Below, piece by piece: positions 36,087-44,680 of a DNA stretch of 44,788 bases (the first letter of the stretch is position 1; each line of letters opens with the position of its first letter). The stretch comes from Promethearchaeota archaeon (GTDB lineage: Archaea; Asgardarchaeota; Lokiarchaeia; Sigyniarchaeales; SOKP01). A program made the translations under genes and the position numbers. The notes beneath the pieces were generated by a model. That model searched no databases. It saw nothing but the letters and a program-made list of their open reading frames with translations, and was not told the DNA's origin. The stretch is taken from positions 1 to 44,788 of the forward strand of contig SDNY01000012.1 of the NCBI GenBank assembly GCA_004524535.1, given 5' to 3'.

Positions 36087-36905
36087 ATGGAAGAATCGGT
36101 TAAACACAAGGCAATCATTATTATAAAACAAAACATTAAAAACCTTGATTTAATCAGTTATTTTTGCAAATCAACAATTAAGACTCCAATATTCTTGAGT
36201 GTAATTCAAAGGAAATATCCAGAAATAAAACCTTTATTAAAAAAAAGATTAATTATAGATTTAAAACCTGTTAAAAGTTACGAATTCTATCTTGATAAAT
36301 TTGAGAACTTTTTTTATCAAAAATATCAAGAAAAAATTGATTTTTTAAAATATGAGATTTGGAAAAGAAAAAGAAAGAAGGATGATTTAATTAAAATTAC
36401 TGAAGATTGTGTCCCAGATACTGATTGTGAGGATTATGACCAGAAACTTCAGGAGGTACTTGTTTTTGCTCGAAAAGCGATAAAGGATCTGGATAAAATG
36501 GAAATGGAAAAGGAAGATTTTAATAATGTAATTGGGCACTTACAAGAAGAAATGAAAAAAGATCCTTTTTACAAATTCTTATTTTTTATTCGAAATGATA
36601 AAGATATTATCTTTAATAAAAGAACAGAAGATAGGGAAGGTATTATTCATAAAAAGATATTAAATTATTTAAATGAATGTGCTGAAGGGAAAGGATGGAA
36701 TTTATTTAAAATTCTTAAAAATAAAGGTTTTTTTAAGGAGTATTCACCTGCTAAAAATTATTTTATTTCTGATTTGGGTTTATGTGTTGATATTAAATTA
36801 AGAGAAATTAAATGGTTGAGTGATGATGAGAATTATCAGAAGAATGAACAAGAAATTGCTCAAGAAGAAGAGTTTAATAAGTTAAAAGAAATTTTCAATT
36901 TTTAA
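36087..36905 (+). CDS. Uncharacterised Lys/Glu-rich protein
   Basis: A 272-aa soluble protein that I do not recognise. The N-terminal ~70 residues appear alpha/beta ('HKAIIIIKQNIKNLDLISYF', 'LKKRLIIDLKPV'). A central helical, possibly coiled-coil section (about 80-175; 'YEIWKRKRKKDD', 'KMEMEKEDFNNVIGHLQEEM') follows. The C-terminal part (about 180-272) includes 'GLCVDIKLREIKWLSDDENY' and an acidic tail. There are few cysteines (four) and none paired as a zinc site. No signal or membrane helix. The gene stands alone between divergent lacZ and the convergent MFS gene, with a 290-bp AT-rich gap upstream. Confidence 0.7.
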   Translation: MEESVKHKAIIIIKQNIKNLDLISYFCKSTIKTPIFLSVIQRKYPEIKPLLKKRLIIDLKPVKSYEFYLDKFENFFYQKYQEKIDFLKYEIWKRKRKKDDLIKITEDCVPDTDCEDYDQKLQEVLVFARKAIKDLDKMEMEKEDFNNVIGHLQEEMKKDPFYKFLFFIRNDKDIIFNKRTEDREGIIHKKILNYLNECAEGKGWNLFKILKNKGFFKEYSPAKNYFISDLGLCVDIKLREIKWLSDDENYQKNEQEIAQEEEFNKLKEIFNF

Positions 36906-36926
36906 GAGAATTATTAAAATTCTAAA

Positions 36927-38168
36927 TTATAAATCATTTGTTATCCCTTTTTCTAGTGGCTTTTTTTTAAGATGGAGAGGAATAATCTTTTTGAAAGCCA
37001 TAAAAAATGCTACTACAGCTAATAATCCCATGCATACACCTAACCAAGCAGGATCATAAAGAGTAAGAATAAGTGTGCCTATTATTGGTCCTGCAATTTG
37101 GGCAAGACTATCTAAGGTGGTTGTATAACCATTTATTTTTCCTACCTCATTCGGCTCAACAGATTGGGTTACTTTACTTATTAATAATCCTCTTGAACAT
37201 GAAACGCCATAACTTATAATGAGCATTAATATAAGAAAAGTCCAGACATCTCTTACAAATCCAACAAGAAAAAAAGTTATTACAACTATGAATAATCCTA
37301 GTTGTGTCATTCGTTTCTCTCCTAATAACTTGAGAGTAGGTTTAAATAAAGTAAATCTAACTATCGCTCGAAAAATGCCTGAGATTGTTAACAAAATTCC
37401 AATTTCTAATGCACCAAGACCGAGTACAAGTCCGATAAAAATTGTCAGCGTAGTTATGTACATTGTAAAAGAAAAAGTATGAAATGCATATTGGGTCATA
37501 AGATAGGACGCATCTTTATTTTTTCTTAACTTTAATTTAATCTTAATTTGCTTCTCAGCATCTAAACGCTTTTCTTTAGGCCATGATTCCTTCACAAAAA
37601 AAATTGAAATCATGATTGTGGTAAACGAAAGCCCTGCTGCAGCTAATCCTGCAGTTGCTACTGGATATTCAGGACCTAAAATACGTAGAATTGATAAAAT
37701 GCCTCCTAGTCCCGGTCCAACAAGTCCTGCAAGTACATGGACCACTCCCACATTCGTCATTTGAAGACCTCGATCTTTTGGAGGGGCTGTGTCTGTTATA
37801 ATTGCTTTTACTAATGGAAAATTACCACCAAAAATTCCGTCAACAATACGGGCAAGAAAAAGAAGATATAACGAGTTAGAAAAAGCTAATATTAAAAATG
37901 CTACACAAGTTCCAATTTGAGAGATTATCAAAATAGGTTTTCTCCCTACTTTATCACTAATTTTTCCCCATATCGGTGCAAATACTAATGTAAAAACAGC
38001 ATTTGTTGCTAATAATAAACCAATTACTAAAGGTGTCGTCTCAAAAACGTCTATAAACGTTGGCAAGAATGGAATGATTATGTAGAAGCCTAGGATATCT
38101 ACAAACATTCCTATCCATAGGGGTCTTAATTCAGGAAACTTAACTTTCTCTCTGTGGTTAACATTCAT
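36927..38168 (-). CDS. MFS transporter (multidrug/sugar efflux type)
   Basis: A major facilitator superfamily exporter, 413 aa, with 12 predicted membrane helices (6+6, central loop about 190-215). The signature between TM2 and TM3 is present: 'PIWGKISDKVGRKPIL' (about 64-79), the MFS motif A. 'GIFGGNFPLVKAIITD' (about 112-127) is the TM4 segment of drug/H+ antiporters. The cytoplasmic loop ('WPKEKRLDAEKQIKIKLKL') is basic. A drug or metabolite proton antiporter is the likely role; the substrate is not shown. It converges with the orphan gene at 36087 and lies 100 bp upstream of two alpha/beta hydrolases on the same strand. Confidence 0.93.
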   Translation of the reverse strand: MNVNHREKVKFPELRPLWIGMFVDILGFYIIIPFLPTFIDVFETTPLVIGLLLATNAVFTLVFAPIWGKISDKVGRKPILIISQIGTCVAFLILAFSNSLYLLFLARIVDGIFGGNFPLVKAIITDTAPPKDRGLQMTNVGVVHVLAGLVGPGLGGILSILRILGPEYPVATAGLAAAGLSFTTIMISIFFVKESWPKEKRLDAEKQIKIKLKLRKNKDASYLMTQYAFHTFSFTMYITTLTIFIGLVLGLGALEIGILLTISGIFRAIVRFTLFKPTLKLLGEKRMTQLGLFIVVITFFLVGFVRDVWTFLILMLIISYGVSCSRGLLISKVTQSVEPNEVGKINGYTTTLDSLAQIAGPIIGTLILTLYDPAWLGVCMGLLAVVAFFMAFKKIIPLHLKKKPLEKGITNDL

Positions 38169-38268
38169 GATTCTAATTAGATAAATATAGGTTCAATGTT
38201 AAAGGGAATTCAAAAAGAAATTTAAAATTACCATTTATGAAGTAAAAATATCAATAAAAAAAGATTAA

Positions 38269-39102
38269 TTATTCTTTTAAAAAATCTAATATCGCTTGAT
38301 TTACTTCTGGAGCTTTTTCAAAAGGAGAATCATGTCCAGCGCCGTTAATTACTTTTAAAATACTGTTAGGAATTCCTTCATGGATTTTTTCATTTGCATA
38401 TTTCGGTGATATTCTGTCTTTGTCAGCTGTTAAAACCATCGTTGGGTTCTTTATTTCATGAAGACGACCCATTATTTTATGCGCTTTTATCGCATTTGCG
38501 CTATTTTCTATGTCTTGAGGAGTTGCGGGATTCGTTGAGTTTAACTTTATTATATCCTCGGCAGAAAATAAACCAAAGAATTTTCTTTTTGGATCCTCTT
38601 GCATTAATTTTTTGAATTTGCGAGTATATCCAAGGGCGCGATCGAAAAATGCCTTAGTAGGATCTTTCAAAATTTCGTGATATCCATCAATCAGACCATT
38701 CTTATACATGATAAGTCCTTGTTCGTTAGGAAAGCCTGCAAAAGTGTTAATTAATATTAATTTATTTACTCGTTCAGGATATTTTAATATAAAGTTCTGA
38801 ACAATCATGCCTCCCAGAGACCATCCAACAATGTGGGCTTTCTCAATCTTCAAAAAGTCCATTAATCCCTTAATATCTTCTACATACATATCCATAGTAT
38901 AAGGAATGTTAGGACGATCTGACTTGCCCGCACCACGATTGTCAAATATTATAACTTTAAATTTTTCGGATACTGCTCCAATTTGGCACATCCAGGTTTC
39001 TTTTACAGCACCATAACCATGAACAAAAATTACAGGATGTCCATCACCTTGAATTTGATAGCAAATTTTTATTCCATTAACTTCAGCAAACTGTTCACTC
39101 AT
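38269..39102 (-). CDS. Alpha/beta hydrolase
   Basis: A 277-aa soluble hydrolase. Oxyanion/HGxG motif 'VIFVHGYGAVKETW' (about 24-37), nucleophile elbow 'GWSLGG' with Ser95, acid 'LTADKDRISPKY' (about 226-237) and catalytic His in 'GAGHDSPFEKAPE' (about 255-267) are all present. A cap domain spans about 130-205. Similar to the next upstream gene (shared 'MDFLKIEKAHI', 'NKLILINT'). Candidate substrates are esters, lactones or haloalkanes; none can be chosen. It is downstream of its paralogue (48-bp gap), probably the same transcript. Confidence 0.92.
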   Translation of the reverse strand: MSEQFAEVNGIKICYQIQGDGHPVIFVHGYGAVKETWMCQIGAVSEKFKVIIFDNRGAGKSDRPNIPYTMDMYVEDIKGLMDFLKIEKAHIVGWSLGGMIVQNFILKYPERVNKLILINTFAGFPNEQGLIMYKNGLIDGYHEILKDPTKAFFDRALGYTRKFKKLMQEDPKRKFFGLFSAEDIIKLNSTNPATPQDIENSANAIKAHKIMGRLHEIKNPTMVLTADKDRISPKYANEKIHEGIPNSILKVINGAGHDSPFEKAPEVNQAILDFLKE

Positions 39103-39150
39103 AATATTACAGTAATTATTTTAGATGTTTTAAATTTATGATTTTAATTT

Positions 39151-39996
39151 TTAACTTTCCAAAAAATCTAGTATAAGTTTGTTTACTTCGGGGGCTCGTG
39201 AATAGTGAGATTCGTGCCCAGCTTTATCTATCACTTTAAAGATACTATTAGGAATTCTTTGATGTATTTGTTCTACGAAAAACTTAGGAACTAACTTATC
39301 GTGAGAGGCAGTAAGCAAAAGGGTTTCATTTTTAATTTGATGCAATCTTTCAAATGTGCTATGTGACTTAATAGCATGTGCCTGATTTTTAATATCAATT
39401 GGTCTAGAAGGATTTGTTTTAATATACTCTATAAGATCCTCTACTGACCAAATGCCATAAAATTTTTTCTTAGGATCAGCTTCCATCTGTTTCCTAAATT
39501 TTATATGAAATCCTAAACGTGTATCCCGCCAAAATACTTTTTCTGGATTGCTTTGAATTAGGTTATATCTTTCAATTTGCGCTTTTTTAAACATTTCAAT
39601 ACTCTCTTTATTCCGCATTCCCGCACTCGTATTAATTAAAATTAGTTTATTCACTTTTTCGGGATATCTTAACACGAAATTTTGAGCGATCATACCACCC
39701 ATGGACCTTCCCATGATATGTGCTTTCTTAATTTTAAGAAAATCCATTAATCCTTTTATATCGTCAGCAAACATTTCCATTGTATAAGGAGGCTCTTCTG
39801 GACGACTGGATTTTCCGGCTCCACGTAAGTCGAATATAATAACTCTATAAATTTTTGAAAGATCGCCAACTTGTGCTATCCATGTTTCTTTTTTAGACCC
39901 AAAACCATGAACACAAATTATTGGGTAGCTATCCTCCTTACCGTGGATTTTATAGCAGATATTAATACCATTAACATAAATAAAATGTTCGCTCAT
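39151..39996 (-). CDS. Alpha/beta hydrolase (tandem paralogue)
   Basis: A 281-aa hydrolase, a clear paralogue of the gene immediately downstream. The triad is complete: Ser98 in 'GRSMGG', acid 'TASHDKLVPKF' and His in 'KAGHESHYSRAPE'. The elbow's second residue is Arg instead of Trp in the other copy, and the cap region differs most, so the two probably have separate substrates. The motif 'IICVHGFGSKKETW' (about 26-39) matches its sister. Tandem duplication is evident from nearly collinear sequence. Start ATG 39996, followed by a 90-bp gap to the radical SAM gene. Confidence 0.92.
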   Translation of the reverse strand: MSEHFIYVNGINICYKIHGKEDSYPIICVHGFGSKKETWIAQVGDLSKIYRVIIFDLRGAGKSSRPEEPPYTMEMFADDIKGLMDFLKIKKAHIMGRSMGGMIAQNFVLRYPEKVNKLILINTSAGMRNKESIEMFKKAQIERYNLIQSNPEKVFWRDTRLGFHIKFRKQMEADPKKKFYGIWSVEDLIEYIKTNPSRPIDIKNQAHAIKSHSTFERLHQIKNETLLLTASHDKLVPKFFVEQIHQRIPNSIFKVIDKAGHESHYSRAPEVNKLILDFLES

Positions 39997-40084
39997 AATA
40001 TTATTAAAGCTTTGTTTCTAAAAATTAATTCTAATATTTTTTTTTAACACTTTTCTAAGAAATCTAAAATTAATTAAAAAAAAA

Positions 40085-41137
40085 TTAAATCCTACATATC
40101 GGAAAGCCACAGATTTTGCATTTCCCTTCAGAATCTATCAAGAATTCTTCAATACCAAAATTAACTCGTTTAATTACGGTTTTTGAACAATTTGGGCATA
40201 TTGTATTTTCATATTCAGTAGTAGGTAAGTTTCCAAGATAAACATATTTTAAACCAACATTTTTCGCAATTTCATAAGCATTTTTTAAGCTCTTGATTGC
40301 TGTAGGATTATGAATTCCATACTCATAAGATTTATAATGCGGAAAAAAACGGCTAATATGAAACGGTGTAAATTCTCCTAAATCCTCTAAAATTCTCTTT
40401 GCAATTTGTTCTATAACCTCATTATCAGAATTTAAATTCTCAATTAATAAAGTCGTAATTTCCACGTGTACTCCCAATTTCTTTGCCAATTTTGCATTTC
40501 GCCACACTTTCTCAACATCAATATCACAATATTGTTGCACCATTTTTCCCCCTCCTTTTATATCAATATTAATTGCATCGAGCCCAGCTTCTACTAAGTC
40601 CCTCAATACATTCTTTGTCATATAGCCATTTGAGACATACGTATTATATAACCCCTCTTTCTTAGCTAATCTAAAAACTTCAACAGAATATTCGAATAAT
40701 AATGTAGGTTCATTAAAAGAGATGGAAATCCCTTTACAATTATTCCTTAATGCAATATCTATGAATTTTTCAGGTGATAAAAATTCTTTTTCCTTCCTTA
40801 CTTTATCTAAAACAGAAGGATTAGGATGGGAAATGTGGTGATTTTGGCACCAGAAACAACTAAAATTGCATCCATAAGTCCCTATTGTTAAAGCAATGGT
40901 TCCAGGATAAAAATGAAATAGCGGCTTTTTTTCAATAGGATTAAAAGATAGAGCAGGAATACAACCAAAAACTATAGTAAAAATTTCACCATCTTTATTT
41001 ATCCGAGTCTGACAAAAACCAGAATTTCCTAATGAAATTTTACATCTTCTTTCACAGGTTAGACATTGAGAAATTTTATCGTTAATTTTCTTTTGGTATT
41101 TAGATATTTTAAAAAATTTTGGATTAATGGAATACAT
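40085..41137 (-). CDS. AmmeMemoRadiSam-type radical SAM enzyme
   Basis: A 350-aa radical SAM protein related to pyruvate formate-lyase activating enzymes and to the 'AmmeMemoRadiSam system' enzyme. The N-terminal 'CLTCERRC' (25-32) and 'NSGFCQTRI' form a cysteine cluster. The core has 'GTYGCNFSCFWCQN' with C90, C94, C97 as the [4Fe-4S] ligands. A C-terminal ribbon 'CPNCSKTV' plus 'CKICGFPIC' follows. The family normally pairs with MEMO1 and AMMECR1, neither seen here. It directly follows a 75-aa ORF: that ORF's TAA abuts this ATG (TAAATG), so translation is coupled. The reaction is unknown; protein or tRNA modification by radical chemistry is likely. Confidence 0.9.
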   Translation of the reverse strand: MYSINPKFFKISKYQKKINDKISQCLTCERRCKISLGNSGFCQTRINKDGEIFTIVFGCIPALSFNPIEKKPLFHFYPGTIALTIGTYGCNFSCFWCQNHHISHPNPSVLDKVRKEKEFLSPEKFIDIALRNNCKGISISFNEPTLLFEYSVEVFRLAKKEGLYNTYVSNGYMTKNVLRDLVEAGLDAINIDIKGGGKMVQQYCDIDVEKVWRNAKLAKKLGVHVEITTLLIENLNSDNEVIEQIAKRILEDLGEFTPFHISRFFPHYKSYEYGIHNPTAIKSLKNAYEIAKNVGLKYVYLGNLPTTEYENTICPNCSKTVIKRVNFGIEEFLIDSEGKCKICGFPICRI

Positions 41138-41365
41138 TTATACTTCCTTAAGCACAATAATTTCATTAGGTAAATGCTTTTGTAGCATCTCACTTACACT
41201 ACTATCATCTGATATTGGAAGCCCTCTAACATAAAATTGAGAGTTCTGGGGATCTGCATTCCATTCGAATTCATTTAAAAGGTATGTTTTTAATTCGCCA
41301 AACTTTACATCTGGATCTAACATAAAATCCTCCATAAGTTTTTCGATATCTTTCATGTTAACCAT
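41138..41365 (-). CDS. Small protein with possible ubiquitin-like (beta-grasp) segment
   Basis: A 75-aa acidic protein. After an N-terminal helix (about 1-16), 'DPDVKFGELKTYLLNEFEWN' and 'SQFYVRGLPISDDSSVSEML' follow, ending 'NEIIVLKEV'. This parallels ubiquitin helix 1 ('[20 protein letters not shown]') then '[20 protein letters not shown]' and 'STLHLVLRL'. The match covers the second half; the first beta hairpin is not evident and there is no C-terminal Gly-Gly, so conjugation is not expected. It is translationally coupled to the radical SAM gene (TAAATG junction). The fold is my reading only and could be wrong. Confidence 0.4.
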   Translation of the reverse strand: MVNMKDIEKLMEDFMLDPDVKFGELKTYLLNEFEWNADPQNSQFYVRGLPISDDSSVSEMLQKHLPNEIIVLKEV

Positions 41366-41477
41366 TTTATTTAATCAACTCAAAGAATTAGTATTTTATC
41401 GAGTTAATAATATATTATATTTATTTTTAATTTAATATTTGTGAATTTTTGATAATTACTGTTTAATGAGTTTTCAC

Positions 41478-42290
41478 TCAAATTACGCCGCCCATCTGAA
41501 GCGTAATTAAACATATAAAATATATTAATAGGAAATTTCCAATTAAAATTCCTATATCCTTTACTCCTTGAGTAGATTTAGTTGGACGCCGGAATGTATA
41601 AATTGTACCTATTGGTAGGAAAACGAAAGGAAAGAAGTAGAATTGTTCCAAAATAATAAAAGCCCATAATCCTAATATAAATGAAATTATTGAAGAAATA
41701 ATTATTATTAGTTGGCATTGTCTTAAACTAAAGTATTTCGTCAAAGAGTCCGAATCTATTACTTCATGTACAAATTGACCCGTAAGAGCAAAGGCAAAAA
41801 ACGTTATTAATAATGGCAATTCTGTATTAAGATCCAATAATTGCAAACCTGCATCAATTTTAATCATAAAATACGGTAAAAGCATGTGGGAGATCCCCAG
41901 TGAAATATGATTTAAAAAAGGAATTGGTTTTAACCATAAACAATATAATAACACCGAAATTATGATTATGATTAAAAAAATCGCATTAAGAAAATGTTCA
42001 ATGCAAGTTCGTAATAATAAAGTGAGGCCTAATGTGAAGCTAACTACTCCTATAGTAAATATCTCTTTTGGATGATATCCCTCCACTCTTTTCAAAGTTT
42101 CGGTCTCATTTGGATCTCTCATATCAATTACATCATTCCACGTATTTCCTGTAATTGCTAAGAATATAAAACCAATAAGGATATCAAGATGATAAAATGG
42201 ATTTAGTCGATTAAGATAAATAGCCATTAACATCGGGATTATAACGCTAAAAGTATATTCTAATCTCAACAATCCAAATCTGCTTGACAT
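41478..42290 (-). CDS. UbiA-family prenyltransferase
   Basis: An integral membrane prenyltransferase, 270 aa, with about 8-9 membrane helices. The first aspartate motif is 'GNTWNDVIDMRD' (N52-D53...D56), the NDxxD of the family. The second is 'VHEVIDSDS' (about 172-180), with the expected spacing. UbiA members attach prenyl chains to aromatic acids, glycerol-1-phosphate (archaeal DGGGP synthase), or quinone precursors. The sequence does not decide; in archaea lipid synthesis (DGGGPS) or menaquinone are the main options. Start ATG 42290, preceded by a 150-bp gap to the TauE/SafE gene on the same strand. Confidence 0.85.
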   Translation of the reverse strand: MSSRFGLLRLEYTFSVIIPMLMAIYLNRLNPFYHLDILIGFIFLAITGNTWNDVIDMRDPNETETLKRVEGYHPKEIFTIGVVSFTLGLTLLLRTCIEHFLNAIFLIIIIISVLLYCLWLKPIPFLNHISLGISHMLLPYFMIKIDAGLQLLDLNTELPLLITFFAFALTGQFVHEVIDSDSLTKYFSLRQCQLIIIISSIISFILGLWAFIILEQFYFFPFVFLPIGTIYTFRRPTKSTQGVKDIGILIGNFLLIYFICLITLQMGGVI

Positions 42291-42440
42291 GACAACCGCA
42301 TCCTTCTATAAATTATTAAATATCACTGCTTCTGATAAACTTAGATTCATTTTTTTCTACTGACATCTATTTAATTTTAAACTTATAAATATTTAACCTT
42401 TTTTTTAACCTTAAGGAAATCAAATTATAAGATTTTTAAT

Positions 42441-43244
42441 CTAAAAATACATCAAGAGCCCTAAACTAATTAAAACAATTGCCACAAAACACTGGAGCGT
42501 GACTTTTGGCATTTTATTTGAAATTTTTGCTCCTATTATCGATCCTAGAACTGCCCCAATCCCAATAATTATCCCTATTAAATAATGTATTTTTCCAATA
42601 ATTACTTTGACAATGGTATTAAATATTGCTGTAAAAAATATAATAGAGGTTGATATTGCCGTTGAATTATGAATTGGATATCCTAAGACAATATTAAGAG
42701 TGGGTACCATAACTACGCCTCCTCCAATTCCTATTAAATTAGCTAAAAATCCTGCTAACATAAATAATGGGATGCTTTTTTTAAGATTGGCTTTATAATC
42801 GAAATCTTTAAATGAAAAATCCTGTAATTCCTTATCATCAGTTTGATTTTTTAAATTTTTATGGGTCTTTATTGCTTTATATATCATGTTTAATCCGGTG
42901 ATTAACATAACCGTTGCAAATATTAATCTTAAAGCTGTATTATCTATTTTGATTATTAAAAAGATTATTGTGCAAATTAAACTTCCTAAAATAGTAAATC
43001 CTGCTAATATTATCGATAATTTTAAATCGGTCCTTCCTTGTTTTAGATAAGTGAGGAACCCTGCTCCCGAAGCAATTAAAATTATAAAAGTAGAGGTGTC
43101 TATTGCTTCATTTATTGGAATAATAAAGAAAAGTGTTAAAATTGAGACGATAATCACACCAGCTCCGATACCTGCAATAGTACCGATCATCCCAACAATT
43201 AACCCAAAAATTAGTAAAATAATTATTTGCCATAAAAGTTCCAT
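42441..43244 (-). CDS. TauE/SafE-family membrane permease
   Basis: A membrane protein of about 267 aa with two homologous halves, each starting with a Gly-rich motif: 'GLIVGMIGTIAGIGAGVIIV' (N-terminal) and 'AGFLANLIGIGGGVVMVPTL' (C-terminal). Eight membrane helices are expected. These are the TauE/SafE (DUF81) signatures of permeases for sulfite, sulfoacetate or other organosulfur anions. A charged loop 'HKNLKNQTDDKELQDFSFKD' separates the halves. I set the start at ATG 43244 (upstream ATG 43268 adds 8 residues). It lies next to the UbiA gene but the functional tie is not evident. Confidence 0.9.
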   Translation of the reverse strand: MELLWQIIILLIFGLIVGMIGTIAGIGAGVIIVSILTLFFIIPINEAIDTSTFIILIASGAGFLTYLKQGRTDLKLSIILAGFTILGSLICTIIFLIIKIDNTALRLIFATVMLITGLNMIYKAIKTHKNLKNQTDDKELQDFSFKDFDYKANLKKSIPLFMLAGFLANLIGIGGGVVMVPTLNIVLGYPIHNSTAISTSIIFFTAIFNTIVKVIIGKIHYLIGIIIGIGAVLGSIIGAKISNKMPKVTLQCFVAIVLISLGLLMYF

Positions 43245-43388
43245 ATTAAATGTAGAAATTTGGCACATAATTATTATTTTTCTAATTATTTTTAAAAAGA
43301 TAATAAAAGGAAAATCACTAATAATATTATATTAATCAATTATTTAAGATAATTAAATACTTAATTAAAGAATTAATTGGGGTTTAAC

Positions 43389-43784
43389 TTGACCGACAAG
43401 GATATGCCAGTACTGGAATTAAAACCATGCTCTCGATGTGGAAATCCTTTTTTAGTTAGTAAAGACGAAGATTTAAAGAAAATTGTGTGTGAAAATTGCA
43501 TTAAATTAGAACAGAGAAAACGAGAATTACAACTTGGCGTGTTTGATAATGTAATTGAAGTAGAAAACAAAATGGAAGCCAGCATAAATGAGATGAAAAA
43601 TACTTTAACTTTATCAAAAGGAACTTTCAATAAACAATTTTATATGAATAAAATTAAGAAACGAGCTGAAGCTCTCTGGAGATCGATTGAATTGATTGAG
43701 AAAATTGAGGAAACTAAAGAAGAAAAGTATATTGATGAATATAAAGAAATGTTTGAACAATTGAAAACCGATTTTAACGATTAA
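43389..43784 (+). CDS. Zinc-ribbon/coiled-coil protein, unknown function
   Basis: An about 131-aa protein starting at TTG 43389, where GGGG 6 bp upstream can act as Shine-Dalgarno; a longer TTG start at 43377 is also possible. The N-terminus has 'LELKPCSRCGNPF' and 'KKIVCENCIKLEQ', a CxxC/CxxC zinc ribbon. The rest is helical, with a Glu/Lys-rich coiled coil ('EVENKMEASINEMKNTL', 'EKIEETKEEKYIDEYKEM'). No catalytic domain. A regulatory or nucleic-acid-associated adaptor is conceivable, but nothing specific is shown. It converges with the methyltransferase gene. Confidence 0.75.
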   Translation: MTDKDMPVLELKPCSRCGNPFLVSKDEDLKKIVCENCIKLEQRKRELQLGVFDNVIEVENKMEASINEMKNTLTLSKGTFNKQFYMNKIKKRAEALWRSIELIEKIEETKEEKYIDEYKEMFEQLKTDFND

Positions 43785-43800
43785 GGCATTAAAGGAACAA

Positions 43801-44601
43801 TTATTTTACCTGTTTTTTAAATATAAACGCAATATTCATTACTTTTTTTAGCGAATGATATTTTGCGTCAATTTTCATTAATTTTGCTCCAATATTAACT
43901 ATTATGTCCCAAAACACACGAAAAATAATATTTGAACCATACCAATTTCGTAATTTTATTAAATTTTCTTCTGTTTTTTTAGGATTAACTGATTGAATGT
44001 CAGCAATTTTCATAAATTTTCCATATACTCCAAAAGTTCTTATGTTTTTCAAATCATATTTCTCGAAAAGAGAATAGATTTGTTCAATTTCATATCTCCT
44101 ATAATGCCCTATTAGTTGGTCTTGATAAGTATAATTCTCCATTCTATGGGGCACCGTTATAATAGCGACTCCATTCTCTTTTAGGACTCTACTTATTTCT
44201 GATATTGCCATTTTATCGTTTTTAATATGTTCTAAGACATCAAGAGCGCTAATAAAGTCAAAGCATTTATCACGATAGGGTAATCTCGTGAGATCTCCAC
44301 ATATAGGATGCCAAAATTGATTTAAGACTCCATTTTCTGAATTCTTTAAATTAATTTTAGAATATTGCTTTAATGGTAAGTATGCAATATCAAAAGTAGA
44401 TCTATGTGCAATATTTCCTAAAAAATACAAAAACGAATTTCCTGAAGAGCCCAAATCAATTCCGTTTTTAAAATTTATTTTTGACCCTATATTTGCTTTT
44501 AAAAGATCAAATTTACATTTTATACCTGGAGAAATAAGATACTCTGATATTGTTCTTTGAGAAAAATTTGTGTGTGCCTCGTAAAATCTTTTTTTATTCA
44601 T
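43801..44601 (-). CDS. Class I SAM-dependent methyltransferase
   Basis: A 266-aa methyltransferase of the Rossmann-like Methyltransf_11 type. 'NGIDLGSSGNSFLYFLGNI' (about 45-64) is motif I. 'DFISALDVLEHIKNDKMAIS' (about 128-147) and 'EISRVLKENGVAIITVPH' (about 148-165) are the usual motif IV/post-motif stretch found in ubiquinone/sterol-type and sugar methyltransferases. The substrate is not shown. The C-terminal region (about 180-266) is basic and helical. It is convergent with the zinc-ribbon gene and lies about 80 bp from the partial membrane gene at the window end. Confidence 0.9.
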   Translation of the reverse strand: MNKKRFYEAHTNFSQRTISEYLISPGIKCKFDLLKANIGSKINFKNGIDLGSSGNSFLYFLGNIAHRSTFDIAYLPLKQYSKINLKNSENGVLNQFWHPICGDLTRLPYRDKCFDFISALDVLEHIKNDKMAISEISRVLKENGVAIITVPHRMENYTYQDQLIGHYRRYEIEQIYSLFEKYDLKNIRTFGVYGKFMKIADIQSVNPKKTEENLIKLRNWYGSNIIFRVFWDIIVNIGAKLMKIDAKYHSLKKVMNIAFIFKKQVK

Positions 44602-44680
44602 TAGAATGGTTTTAAATTATTATTTCGTAATTAAATAGAAAAAAAATAAATTAGTTAATTTGAAAAAAGAAGGGTACAAA

